The translations under genes and the position numbers were made by a program. A stretch of DNA of 64,000 bases from Mesorhabditis belari (taxonomy: Eukaryota; Nematoda; Chromadorea; Rhabditida; Rhabditidae). The stretch is from NCBI GenBank assembly GCA_958450365.1, contig CAUEEP010000732.1, positions 2,977,001-3,041,000 on the forward strand, written 5' to 3'. The notes beneath the pieces are model-generated. The model was not told the DNA's origin, did no database searches, and saw nothing but the letters and a program-made list of their open reading frames with translations. Positions 1 through 12,200 of the stretch are shown here, in pieces (the stretch's first letter is position 1; every line of letters starts with the position of its first letter).

Positions 1-214
1 CTGGAAATCAGACAAGAAATTCTTTTTAGCTAGATATCTAAAAAGTCCTTTTGTAGCTTTGATTAGCTTAAAAACTCTTGTAGCTTACTGTAACTGTAAC
101 TGTAACTTTAAGAATTCCTCTAACTGATTAAGATAGCTCTAAGGATTGTGTAGGTTTGAGGTGAAAAGCTATCGTAACTGTTTAAAGGTTTTAGCTTTTA
201 GTCAAGCAAAGTAC

Positions 215-3200
215 CTGCGCAGCTTCAGTGGATTTCGACGAGTCGGCGGTTCTCTTTTTGAGGAGATCGCGCGCATTCTGGTACATAGCCTTCTCTTCGG
301 CTGGTGGCTGAAATGAGAAAGCACACATTCACACACACAAAATAAAACATGTGTGAACATGAAAAGACGGAAAAAAAAGAGACAAACGTTTTTTTGGATT
401 TAAATGAGAAATAAATGATACAAAACTGGACAACTGATTTGGTTAAAATGGTTGCACTCAGGCAATCATTTTAATCAAATCATCACCAAAATGAAAAGCT
501 TAGTGCTTAGTAGAAAGGTTATGTTTAGCAATTTTTGAACTGGACATGAAACTGATGCATGCAAAAATAGGGAAGCGAACTGAAAGATTTTTTGAGGTGA
601 TGCATGATGGTGAGGATCGTTTTGTGGATTCGAAATGACGAATGACGTCTGGGAAATGACGGGGAAATCGGGTACTTGGGGGAAATGTTCGGGGAAATCA
701 TTGAATTTTATATCATTGTACGTAAGTACTTACTTTGTACTTACTAAAGTACTTAAACTGTAGATTTGATTTATAGATTATAGATAACATTATATACAGT
801 ACTGGACAATGAAATATGATATTTGAAAAAAGATCGTCACGTTCGCACGTCTGTAACTTCTTTGTCTTTGAGTTTAAACTATTAGTGTTATACATTTTCT
901 GAAAGCTCTTTTCAAGGGCTACACAATGGTAATATTAATATTTAGAAATACGGTAAAGACATGGGAGTTATAGACGCGCGAAAGTGACGATCGTTTTTCA
1001 AATATGATATTTCATTGTCCAGTACTGTATCTATTCAATTACTTAATCAGTATCTACATATCTATTCAATTGTATCTATTCAATTACTTAATCAGCTTCT
1101 ATTAGACTCGAAAAGCGTTATTGTAAATTTGTGGATTCTATGGAATGAGTTGTTGTGAAGCTTTCAACGCTTATTGACTTATTTAAATGAATCGATAAGT
1201 TAGTTGCCTTTAGTGTAACGGGAATCGAGTAGATTTTGGTGTAATGGTTAGCACATTTCATCGATAAGCGAAAGGTGACGGGTTCGAGTCCCGCAGCCGT
1301 TAAGTTTTTGATCTGCCCAACTGATAACGATAGCGTTTATCAATGTTAAACCTTAACTTGTTATTGTTTATTGTTTATTGGTTATTGGTTTATTATTTAT
1401 CTATTAATCTAAAGGCAATCTAGAGGCTATCTAGACAATCTAGAGGCTATCTAGACGATCTAGAGGCTATCTAGACAATCTAGAGGCTACTTTTTCTTTA
1501 GACAATATTCTTCTTTATTCTTTACTTTGTGCTTAAAATGTAAACACACTCTTTCTGTTGCAATCAGGCAACCATTTTAACCAAATCATCACCAAAATGA
1601 AGAGCTTATTGCACCAGAAAGATTATGTTTAGACATTTTTTGAAGGTTACCCGAAAAACTAAGTTAAAAATTGTCTTTTAGGTACTATTTTAAGATGTTG
1701 ATGGGACAAAAACGACGACTTTTTTTCTTGAGTGCAATGGATCTTTTCGAGAAAGAGAAATGGGCAAAAAAGAGAAGATCTTTGCTTGGGTAAATATCGA
1801 ATAAGAAAAAGGGGAAAAGAAGCTCATTTGCAAACGTAAATTATTAGCTTAGCTTAGCTTAGCTTCACTCAAGCTTAGCTTAGCTTCACTCAAGCTTAGC
1901 TTAGCTTCACTCAAGCTTAGCTTAGCTTCACTCAAGCTTAGCTTAGCTTCACTCAAGCTTAGCTTAGCTTCACTCAAGCTTAGCTTAGCTTCACTCAAGC
2001 TTAGCTTAGCTTCACTCAAGCTTAGCTTAGCTTCACTCAAGCTTAGCTTAGCTTCACTCAAGCTTAGCTTAGCTTCACTCAACTTTCTATCTAATTTAAG
2101 TCAATCAGTCAATCACAAGCTATAGTACTTGAAAGCTGCAAAAGCAGGATTTGCAAGTGCTGTAAAGGTCTTGAGATCTAGAGATCTAGAGTGTTTTCCT
2201 TGCGAGTAAAGTTATTCGAGTCATTTTTTCAGTAACTTTATTTGGTTAAATCGATGTTTTTTGTCGATTAACTACGAATAATCCTATTGACAGCTGAATA
2301 TCTTTTAAGCTGAAAGCAAACAGCTGAATATCTTTTAAGAGAAGTAAAATAAGTCCTTGTTCATTTTTTTTGAGAGATTTTTCTCAAGTATTCATTTTAG
2401 AAAACGCATTCCATCTTCAGGGTACGTTTTAATCCAAAAATTAGAGTCAAAATTGAGGAAAGGATAAGGGAAGGTGAGGTAAAGTCTGTGCAGTACACGG
2501 GGGATAGATAGATCCCTTCTCTCTCTCAGATTTGAGAAGAAGGGATCCACGAAAGGGCTCTCTCTCTCTCTCTCTACACTTTTCTCTCTTACAGGCATAC
2601 TGTTGCGCGATTTGAGAAGATCTCGAAAGTTGTACCGATTGCCGCCACCAACCGACGAACTCTCCGATAACTGCAATCACTGTGCAAAGGGGAAAGGAAA
2701 GATATTCAATCAAAGATTTGATTGAAAGGATCATCTAAAGATCTTTGGATAGATCTAAAGATTGAAGAAAGATCTTTTATTAGAAAAGTTGTTCAGCATG
2801 AAGAAAGATTGAAGAAAAGAAAAGAAAGAAAAACGGAGATTTTGAATCTTCTCATTTTCTGAACGGGCAAATTTTGGAAATCGAGAGATCAACTTTCAGA
2901 GTTTCCCGTTTCCCAAAACATAACCGATCCTTGGTTAAAGATCTTGGTTAAGATCAACTCTAGAAACAAACCTCTTGCGTAGTGGAGACACGCTTGCGAG
3001 CTGGTTTCGGCGCACCCCCAGCAAAGGATGGCAATTCGGAGATGGACTCGGAGACTTCATCCTCCGAATTGTCCATTTCACCCATTAACTCGCGACGAAT
3101 CGAGTCGGGAATCGTGAGGCCCGATGATGGGATTCCATCGACTTCAGAGATCTGAATTTGGGAGAAATGATGAGATCGTTTGATCGATATCGATTGATCC

Positions 3201-6200
3201 TCGTTGACATTCATTCACAAACAGACACACTCACGAATTTAGCTTTTTGTTACATTTAGTCTTAGATCATTTTCCGATCATTTTCCTCAAAGATTTTCAT
3301 CCAAGAGATTTGAGAGAGAAGAGTTTCAAGTCTAACAGAGCTTTGAAAGAGAAGAGTTTCAAGTCTAACAAAGCTTTGAAAGAGAAGAGTTTCAAGTCTA
3401 ACAAAGCTTTGAAAGAGAAGAGTTTCAAGTCTAACAAAGCTTTGAAAGAGAAGAGTTTCAAAGTCTAACAAAGCTTTCATTTCAACATAACACGTCCATT
3501 TTGTCAAGTTTATAAGGGAATAAAGATATCTGAAAGGCCAAGACAATGAGACTTGACCAATGGCTGTGAGGAGACAGTTTTGAGTTCAGTGCAAGTACAG
3601 TTCTCATTCAAGATTAGACGGGTGGAGAAACAGATCAATTATTGATCTGTTTATTGATTTATTCATTCATCAATTAGATAAACAGTTTAGAAATTGATCA
3701 AAAATTCAAAATGAAATGAGAGAATTGGGGATAGAGATTTTTTGAGGATAAATTTTGAATCCAAGTTCGTTAAAGATTGAATCCAAATTAGGAATTGTCA
3801 GAGAAATCGATGTTTATTCGAAAAAGTGTGTGGGTTGACGAAGAAGTGAAGAAGAAGTGAAGAAGATCGAGATGGATTCGAATGAATCCCGAAAAATCTG
3901 CAGAAAAAAAAGAAGAAAAGGAAGAACTCCCGAGCGATGAGTAGTTGCGAACATAAAAAAGTGCCCAAACCGAGATGGGGCAAAGATTGAGAGGGATGAG
4001 GGGAAGGGAGAGAAGGGAAGAGGAAGGGAGGGAAGGGAAGAGGAAGGGAGGGAAGGGGAGAAGGGGAGAGAAGGGAAGAGGAAGGGAGGGAAGGGAAGAG
4101 GAAGGGAGAGAAGGGGAGAGAAGCGGGAGAGACGGACGGTGGAAGGCCCATCCACCAGAGTGATCCCAGGCTCTCGGCAAATTTGTTGACCACTACAGTT
4201 TGTTGTTTTTTTTTTCATCTAGCCCGTTCCAATTGATCATATTGATCGATTCAAAAAGTCCGAATCAGAAATTTGAATTAAAAAGTTAAAAAGCAAGTTT
4301 ACAAATTTAAGAAATGACTTATTTAGAATCTAGAACTGGGGTAGGTTTGCTTTTCTTTTTATTATTTAAACTATTCCACAGTGATATAAGAAATCTAAGC
4401 TATAAGAATTATATGATCTAAGCCGTTAGAAATCTGGAATTAAATAATCTGAAATGAAAGTAAGCTTTGAAGCTAAGCAAAGCTTTGAAGCTAAGCAAAG
4501 CTTTGAAGCTAAGCAAGCTTTGAAGCTAAGCAAAGCATTGAAGCTAAGCAAAGCTTTGAAGCTAAGCAAAGCTTTGAAGCTAAGCAAAGCTTTGAAGCTA
4601 AGCAAGCTTTGAAGCTAAGCAAAGCTTTGAAGCTAAGCAAAGCATTGAAGCTAAGCAAAGCTTTGAAGCTAAGCAAGCTTTGAAGCTAAGCAAAGCTTTG
4701 AAGCTAAGCAAGCATTGAAGCTAAGCAAAGCATTGAACAGGCTTGAGTCAGCTCTGTTTCTCCGTTTCAAAATCAAAATGATCAAAATGATTAAAAGGAT
4801 TAAAAGGATTAATGAAAATGATGCTAGACATTATGGTAGACAGTTTTTAATGTCTTTTAGCTGTCTAGATGTCTAGATATGTCTAGGTATGTCTAGATAT
4901 GTCTAGGGTAATGTCTAGATACTCAGTTAGTCAGCTGAATATCTTCAAATTTTCAATCTAAACTGTAAACAATCAACTAAAAAGAGAAAAAGCTTGAAAA
5001 CTATGAAAGCTATGAAAGCTATATTCATATTCAAAACTATATTCTAAATAAGCTATATTCATTCTCAATCAATTTCTCAATCAATTGCTCGAACCAATCG
5101 ATGAATGATGTCTTATGAGTGGAAAAAAAAGGATAAGAATATTAAGAAAGGAGTTTCTTTTATCTCTAAATCTCCCTTGGTATTCTTAAAGAAAAAGCAC
5201 TTCTCACTAAAGCTATTGGGGGAAAAGGCCCACGCATATCCTTGAGAACTGTGTCCCTTTTTTCTTTTCTAGAAAATCTTTTCCGTTCTCTCTTTTTTTT
5301 ATTTCGGAAAAGGTCGATTCGAGAGGTGCACATACAAAAATTTGAAGAAAAGAAGAAGAAGAAGAAGAAGAAGAAGAAGAAGAAGGAGAAGAAGAAGGAG
5401 AAGAAGAAAGAATGAAGAGAAACTGGGAAAGTAGGATCTCCTATCGCATCTCTCCACTCACACTTTTCACCCGCTAAACTCATCACCCTAAGTTTCTTGA
5501 GAATTTGTGTTTTTTTTTAGGAAAAATGAGGGATTGGCTAGAAAATTGATTGTCAATTAACATTTCAAAGAATTAAATATCTTTCATGGAGAAGTAAAAT
5601 CGTTTTCTCTTTGTCGATCGATCGATTCATGTCGTTGACTACTTTTTTTGACCTTGATCCTTCAGAATCTAGTTTTGAACTTTTACAAATATGATTTAAT
5701 AGTATTTTATTTAATAGTAGTGCACCCTAAGCGTCGTCTAAATTGATCGAAATCTCGAGAACCGCTTATCGGAACCTATCGATGTGGGGTCGGAAAATGT
5801 AGCTCACGATGAGATCTAGTGAGGGATTAGAGTGTTGAGCTTCTGTGAAGAACTTGGAAACCGTAAAATAGTGATCAACTCGGCTCGCCGGGGTCACCAC
5901 TATTAGAGAAAATACGGCAATAGTATTTTAAGAAGTTTAGCGGTGAAAACTTCCATCATTTTCTTGAAAAGAAATTGGGAATTGACATGTTTCTGTAATC
6001 ATCTAGAAAACCTGAAAAGTTCTGAAGAAAAAAGAAAAAAGAAAAATCGATTAGTCAAGAATTTGAAAAATTAAAATCAAATCATTTTGTTTACAAATCT
6101 TTAGATGATAAACTATTTGACTTGTTCAAAATCTTTAATTTATAATTTTAAAAGAAAAACTATTATGGCTTAGTTTTTTTAATAAAATCAAAAAAAACTA

Positions 6201-9200
6201 AACCATTCTTCGAACAAAAAACCCACTCAAACAAACCTTTGAACAAAAAACAAATCATAAGATAAATCTGAACTAATATTTGTGCAAAAACTTTGAAAAC
6301 CTCAAGCCATGCATTGTCCTACCGAAGAACTCTCATTCTCTTCATTGATCTTTTTTAGAAGAAATCTCTAAAGGAATCAAATTTGGTAGATAAGATCTCA
6401 TTGATCTACATCAGCAGATCAACAGATCTACATCATCAGCAGATCGGCAGATCTACATCATCAGCATCAGCAGATCTATATCATCGGCATCAGCAGATCT
6501 ACATCATCAGCATCAGCAGATCAGCAGATCTACATCATCAGCAGACGAGCAGATCTACATCAACAGATCAGCAGATCTACATCATCAGCAGACCAGCAGA
6601 TCTACATCAAACAAACAGAACCCCCCCCCAGGGAACCGGCGAACCACCCCCCCCCCCCGGGGGAACCCACCCAAAAAAACAGGGGAACCAAACCCCCAGG
6701 ACCCCAGGACCTCCACCCCGGCAGATCAGCAGATCTACATCATCATAACTACATGATCAGCATCAGCAGATCTACATCAACTAATTCGATTCGATTCTTT
6801 GTGAGTTAGAAATAAGAAAAAAACAACAATCAAGTCTTAAACTACAAATTCGAAACTTTTCTCGAAACTTCTATTAGATTTTCTATTTCACAATGTGATA
6901 AAGAGTGTTTAAAACTGTTTTTTAAAGCCAAGTAAAAACTGTGAATCTTCAAGTATCATTTTAAGCCATCAGTTAACATTGGTGTTGGTGATTGTGCGAT
7001 CGAAAGCGATAAATCTAATAATTTTTACATTCGACGATGAAGAACCGAGTGATCCATTGGATAATCTTCTCAATGCTCGCCTTTCTTCTTCTTCTTTTCT
7101 CAATCTTTCCGCTTCCGGGGTATCATAGTCGATAATTTCCTTGAAAGGGATTGAGCTTTGAGAAATTGAGAAATTCTTTTTGTTTACCTTGAGAAATGTT
7201 TTCTTTGCCTCGCCTTGGGGAAGTTTTCTGAGGATGAACGCGTGGATATGGGAGAGGCCTCTGGAGATGTGCAAATGATCACAATCATTTCAATTATCAG
7301 AATTATCAAAATGATTAGGGAAATTAAGGAGAAAAATAAAAACTAGCTTATTTATTTAAATATTCTTAAATCTAGCTTTTTTACAATAATATAATTATAT
7401 CATTTCAAGTACGAGAACAAGAAAACAATATATAGTCAAGTTTTGAATACTAGATTTTCGATCTAGGTTGATCTGGGTCGATCTAGGTCGATCTAGGTTG
7501 ATCTAGGTCGATCTAGGTTGATCTAGGTCGATCTAGGTTGATCTAGGTCGATCTAGGTTGATCTAGGTCGATCTAGGTTGATCTAGGTTGATCTAGGTCG
7601 ATCTAGGTCGATCTAGGTTGATCTAGGTTGATCTGGGTCGATCTAAGTCGATCTAGATCGATCTAGGTCAATCTAGGTCGATCTAGGTCGATCTAGGTCG
7701 ATCTAGGTTGATCTAGGTTGATCTAGGACCTCAGGTCAGGCTTTGATTGGTTAAACCTAAAGTTTACGATCTGAACTAGTCTTCTACAGTCTTCTACAGT
7801 ACTCTACAGTACTTTTACAGTATCCTACAGTCTTCTACAGTACTTTTACAGTACCATATCTCAGTATCAATACAGTTTTTTCTTGTGCTCTTTGTACTCA
7901 AGTTCTCTTGACACGAAATCGTTTCAAATCACAAAGTACACTAAAGAGCAAGTTCTTTTAGAAGTGAAAAGAATGAGCTTAAAGATGCAAAGATCGAAAA
8001 AAAAAAAGCAAACCTATTCGGTGGCAACGATGGTCGCCTCGGTTGCTGCACATTTTTTTGTGCGCTAATTGGTGGCCATCCATTTGCATTTGCATTGTTT
8101 TTTTGCAATCCTCTACTTGATCCAATCGAATTGAGTCTAGGCAAGGGCAAAGAATCAGCTCTTGGATGTCCGATAAAGTTCGAGAATCGATCACATTTTT
8201 GATTTGTTTCCTCTCGGGCCTCTCCGTTGCAGAGGCCGATTTGAGAATCAAAAGATGGAGAATCTCGATTGGGAATCGTGGGGTACATCCTTGATTTGGA
8301 GAAATTGGATTTGGATCTTTTCACTTCAACAATCAATCGATTTTCTGATGGTTGAAAGGCTAAAGGAAACAAAATGAATTCAGAAATAGAAGCTCGGAAA
8401 GCTTGATGTTTGGAAAAGAATAGAGTTTATGAGGTTTTCAGAAAAAAACGTTTCAGAATTGTACAACTTTTTTTAAAGTTAGAAAGTAAATAAAGTAAAC
8501 TATTAGGTAAATTGTAAAAGAAACTGCGGATTACTTCCGAGGATCAAAGTTTTTTTTTATGCCTGAGTGCAGTAGTATTGTCACTGGCATTGTATCAATT
8601 ACCAGTAAAGTACCAATAGCAATACATTACTTTAACAGTACCACTAAAGATTACACTACTTCAGTACTCCATTACTAGTCTAAAACTAAACTATACATAT
8701 AAGAAGATCAAAAATTTAAATCACAAAATGAAAAGAAAGATTCATCTTTAAAAGATCATCTTTAAAAGATCATCTTTAAAAGATCAATTTTAAAAGATCA
8801 TCTTTATAAGATCATCTTTATAAGATCATCTTTATAAGATCATCTTTATAAGATCATCTTTAAAAGATTCATCTTTAAAAGATTCATCTTTAAAAGATTC
8901 ATCTTTAAAAGATTCATCTTTATAAGATCATCTTTATAAGATCATCTTTAAAACATCATCGTTGTTCTATAAAATCAAAAGCTAGTAAAAGAAAGTGATC
9001 AAATATCAGAAGAGAAAAAAAAGGATCGGAATGGCGAGTGTTTCAAGGGATAACATGAAAAAAAAGGGATCTTGGGAAAGGAGATGTGTATTTGACCTGT
9101 CGATTTCGAGTGAAAAAAATCGAGGAAAGTGTTGAAGAAGACTTTGCGTGTGCCGCTTCTCTCTTGGCTTTTTCTTTCCTCACCGATTTGTGAAAAATTT

Positions 9201-12200
9201 GTGTGTTGAGATCTTCTCCACGAATCGCTTTAGTCGAGAGATTTTTTTTCACGCTTTTTCGAGACATTTTGCATGATTTTTCTGGGTGGTCGTTGGAAAA
9301 CAGCACAAAATTTTGGGAATACACAACGCCGAATTTTGAAATTGTTCAAAAGAGAATTGTTGAAATTGTTCAAACGTTCAAACGAGAACAAATGGCAATT
9401 AAGTTAAGCTTAAGTTAAGATGACAGAAGTCACATCTTGCTTGCTCTCGTTGAACACGTCAGTTCTTTTGTGGGTTGAATCTGGGAATACAAAACATGAT
9501 CGACGCCGGGCGAACGCTCTGCCAATGAGCTACAGCTAGACGTAGCCCATTGCCGCCAGAGTAGAGCCTTATGCCTTATTCTAGATCTAAATCTGAAGTG
9601 GATTCTAGAGCAGCTTGTCGTGGGTCAGTGAAATAAACTGTAAACTCATCAACCATCAAACGTCTAACAACAGTGCTGTTCAAACAGAGTCCTAGAGCCG
9701 AGATAACAGACAGTCAGAACCTAGATCTTGACGTGACATTTCAACTGGACCCTACGTTAGTCAGATTAGGCCTGTCCAGTCCTGTCCAGAGGCCAGATTA
9801 GCTGACCTGGCTTCTAAATTCGAGACTAACTTCTATTTTTTCTAAATAAATCCGAGACTTTTCTGACCCAGATTTGCATTTTTGTACATAAAAGCTTTCC
9901 CTAGGCTAACCGGCTATTTCTCTTTAGAAATAGTCAGTTCATCATGTTGATCTATCATCTGTAAGCAAACGATAACCAATTGCTGTAATGGGAATCTTGA
10001 AACATTTTGAAAACTTTAATCCAATCTTTTTAATCCAATCCAATCCAATCCAATCTCTGTACTTTACTGAGAACTTTAAGAAATCAATCTAAAGGAAAAA
10101 CTTTAAGAAATCAATCTAAAGTAAAAACTGTAAGTTCTAAAAACTCTAAAGCGTGGATCATTTTAATCTTTCTCGTTAGTTTTTGAAAGTTAGCTTCTCA
10201 TCACTCAATTAGTATTATTTATGTTCTAAAATGCATGCAAGAATTTCTTTTAAAGTTTCATCATGAATTACATGTTAAATGTTTTTCCAGAAAATTTTCC
10301 AGAATTACATGTTAAATGGGTGTGAATGGAGTGCATTGAGAATAAGAAAAACGAAGAAAAACGAAGAAAAAGAAAAGAAAAAGAAGATGAAATGCGATAA
10401 ACAGAACACTTCTCTCTCTCTCTCTCTCAATTTAGATGAAAAGAACAGTACGGTTCCTTTTGAACAGATTTTTCAAGGTAAGTGAAATGTTTGAATGTTT
10501 ACACATCCCTTCACACATTCGAGAACTTGTGAGTACAAGATTTCCCGAAAATCTCACTTTTTCACTTTTATCCGATTCTTTACTAAGAAACTTGAGAAAA
10601 GAAAGTTAAAGACAAAAAATATAAATTATTTTAAAAAGATTAGAACTAAAATTGATGATTAGATATTGATTTCATTGTTGTTTCTTTTCAATTTACATGT
10701 GTCAATCAATTTCAATTCACTCACCTCATCATCGGCTGCGGGACGGGAGCCGGCACGATTCTAAAAAGTTAAATAAATCTATTCATTTGATAGATAACCA
10801 TTATTATCCTATATTTCCATAAATTCAGAAATTTCATGATTAAAGTCAATGCTTATCGGAAATTTGATCCCGCTCCTTTTCCCATTAGCAATCTAACTTT
10901 GTGCTTAAATATCTCTGTGTTGAGTTGTTCAATTTCAATATTCTTGATATCATTAGATACGTCAAGTCTTTCTCTATCAATTGGTACAAAAATTGAACAG
11001 CCTAACATCAAGAAATTTGAGTTTAAAGTTGGATTGCTAATGAGAAAGGGATGGAGCCGATTAAATGTCCCACAATCCGTCAATGTAGGAGATTGAATTT
11101 AGAAATGGAACAAGACTAATTGTGGATAGCTAAGCTATAAGTATAGCTGATCTTTGGTATCTTTTATTGTTACTAATATTTTGTTTTTCTTAACACCAAC
11201 CGCATCAGGTCTGAGACTGCTTTCTCGGCTTGCCACTGGAGATTTCTTGCGATAAGCGGGACTCTAAAAGATTCAGATTGAAAAATTTCTAGCTTTTATA
11301 ACTAATATTTTGTATGTAAATAGACTGAGTTCCTAATGAGATACCCAAGATCACAAAAAGTTTTTGAGGTACAGATAAAACTTGTTGTCATCCTTTCTTA
11401 CTAATCCTTTCTTGATAGATAAAACTTACGGGACTTTTCCTGCTTTTCGCATAGTTACTCTCATCTTCGGATTTAAGTTGCTAAATAACTTTGAAATTAT
11501 ATTTTGAAATTCTTAAACCTCTTCCTCATAATTATTCTTTTCATCTTCAAGATGAACAGCCGCTGAGCTCTCTCCATCACCGTATTCGGATCGAGCATAG
11601 CATTTGTAAACACCTAAATATCTCAACGAAGTTACAAAAGCTAAACAATAAATTTCAATGACAAACCAGTGAGATTTCTTGTCACATTGTTGATGGTCAA
11701 CCGGGAATAACGGCCATCAAACGAGGTGATGTGATCTCGACTCGATCGAATCTCTGTTCCGTCTCTGAATGGAAACGTTTTTACTCATCAAATTTGAATT
11801 AGAAATAAAGTTATTTGCTAATTTCAAGAGACATAAGTGTCTATAAATATTCAGAAATATAAATATCAAAAGGCACACTCACTTGAACCAGCTGATCGTG
11901 GTCGATGTATGGCATTGCCACTCCACTTCCAGCGTCACTGAGCTACCAGAACGGACTGCCTAAAGAATTATTTGTTGAAAGGTATTCCTTCTCTTTCTTC
12001 CTTTCTCTTCCTCCATGTATTTCCTCTTACTCTCGGATAGCTCAATGGTTAGAGCAATTGCTCGAAAAGTAAAAAGGTCGATGGTTCAATCCACTCTCCG
12101 GAAATCTTTCTTGTATTTTTACACATGATTTCACATAATCAATCAACTTTACGTGTTCAACAACAAGAGCTATGCATTTTGCAAGCGTTTCATCATATTT

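Noticed and set aside
1849..2082. 77-codon Ser-Glu-Ala-Lys-Leu repeat ORF
   Set aside because: Pure product of a 21-bp minisatellite inside a twitchin intron; no start context, splice signal or homology.
3788..4218. Overlapping Ser/Pro/Leu-rich 130-codon ORFs on the minus strand
   Set aside because: Three frames are open together over a GGGAAGAGGAA purine tract; not coding.
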